Below are positions 50,209-50,260 of a stretch of DNA of 50,260 nucleotides, in pieces; position 1 is the stretch's first letter; the number at the start of each line of letters is the position of its first letter. This DNA is from Flavobacteriaceae bacterium (GTDB lineage: Bacteria; Bacteroidota; Bacteroidia; Flavobacteriales; Flavobacteriaceae). The DNA lies in contig JAGQYS010000075.1 in assembly GCA_020435965.1 (NCBI GenBank), positions 1 to 50,260 on the forward strand. Reading direction: 5' to 3'. Position numbers and translations under genes: made by a program. The notes under the pieces were generated by a model. The model did no database searches, was not told the origin of the DNA, and worked only from the letters and a program-made list of their open reading frames with translations.

Positions 50209-50260
50209 ATGAGCTTTTTTAAAAAAATATTCTCCTCAGAAAAAAAGGAAACCTTAGATA
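50209..50260 (+). CDS. ftsY: Signal recognition particle receptor FtsY, 5' end
   Basis: The first 17 codons read MSFFKKIFSSEKKETLD, the usual beginning of Bacteroidota FtsY (MSFFKKIFS..KKETLD). The gene runs out of the window, so only the charged N-terminus is seen; the GTPase domain is not. The position after rpmB-rpmG-DUF4295 is the conserved one. Confidence 0.85.
   Translation, partial: MSFFKKIFSSEKKETLD

Overview
The window looks like a chromosomal segment of a member of the Flavobacteriaceae (Bacteroidota), probably a marine lineage; I cannot name the genus. The evidence is the low GC content, Bacteroidota-type promoters (TAnnTTTG at -7, often followed by CAC), the lack of clear Shine-Dalgarno sequences, a secreted protein with a type IX secretion (T9SS) sorting tail, a TonB receptor with a CarboxypepD_reg front end, leucine dehydrogenase, a long-form NusB, and the Bacteroidota cluster rpmB-rpmG-DUF4295-ftsY at the right edge. 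I saw no rRNA, tRNA, CRISPR array, transposase or prophage.

Layout. 1-8.5 kb: 3' part of a RecQ helicase that lacks the zinc cysteines, a cyclophilin-FKBP double isomerase, a TPR lipoprotein, a YfiT-like DinB protein, a leftward thioredoxin-like/MFS/GNAT unit, then rightward csaA, a BASS transporter and an acyltransferase. 8.5-16.6 kb: M14 peptidase, a PUR-type (DUF3276) protein, an MsbA-like ABC exporter, leucine dehydrogenase, and nusB-DUF1573-yajC. 16.6-24.7 kb: mostly leftward accessory genes (YdeI-like, lipoprotein, DinB, NTF2-like, methyltransferase, DEAD-box helicase, YtcJ-like amidohydrolase, transglutaminase-like protein with a stand-alone CarboxypepD_reg/TonB-box protein). 24.8-28.8 kb: a sulfur module (sulfide:quinone oxidoreductase-like flavoprotein, TusE/DsrC, DsrE family) and a LamG/T9SS protein. 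28.9-38.4 kb: htpG, an S9 peptidase, a FabH-like synthase, two small accessory genes and a TonB receptor. 38.5-43.8 kb: CoA-binding protein, SSS symporter, recR-glycosyltransferase, and the E2 subunit of a 2-oxo acid dehydrogenase. 43.9-45.9 kb: a Fic/XRE pair of the mobile mystery protein B/A type, and a DUF6090 membrane protein. 46-50.3 kb: exonuclease, FAH hydrolase-Hpt-cinA, ribosomal proteins and the start of ftsY.

Two regulatory structures stand out. First, the Fic/XRE pair is preceded by an array of 18-bp operators (GTAAAC-N6-GTTTAC) repeated at exactly 32 bp: three good copies plus one degenerate copy next to the start codon, threaded through the promoter. Second, the sulfur operon and the LamG gene carry the same upstream module: two inverted repeats with centres 22 bp apart, the nearer centred exactly 33 bp from a TAnnTTTA -7 box in both cases, as expected for class-II activation by a CRP/FNR-type regulator. 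The intergenic gaps also hold several small palindromic dispersed repeats. Only one gene-free gap exceeds 300 bases (35608-35926); it holds hairpins and terminators.

Functional links: leucine dehydrogenase and the E2 subunit fit branched-chain amino acid breakdown, and the flavoprotein/TusE/DsrE set fits oxidation of sulfide and relay of the persulfide. All product names come from reading the translations and from memory of the families, without database searches.
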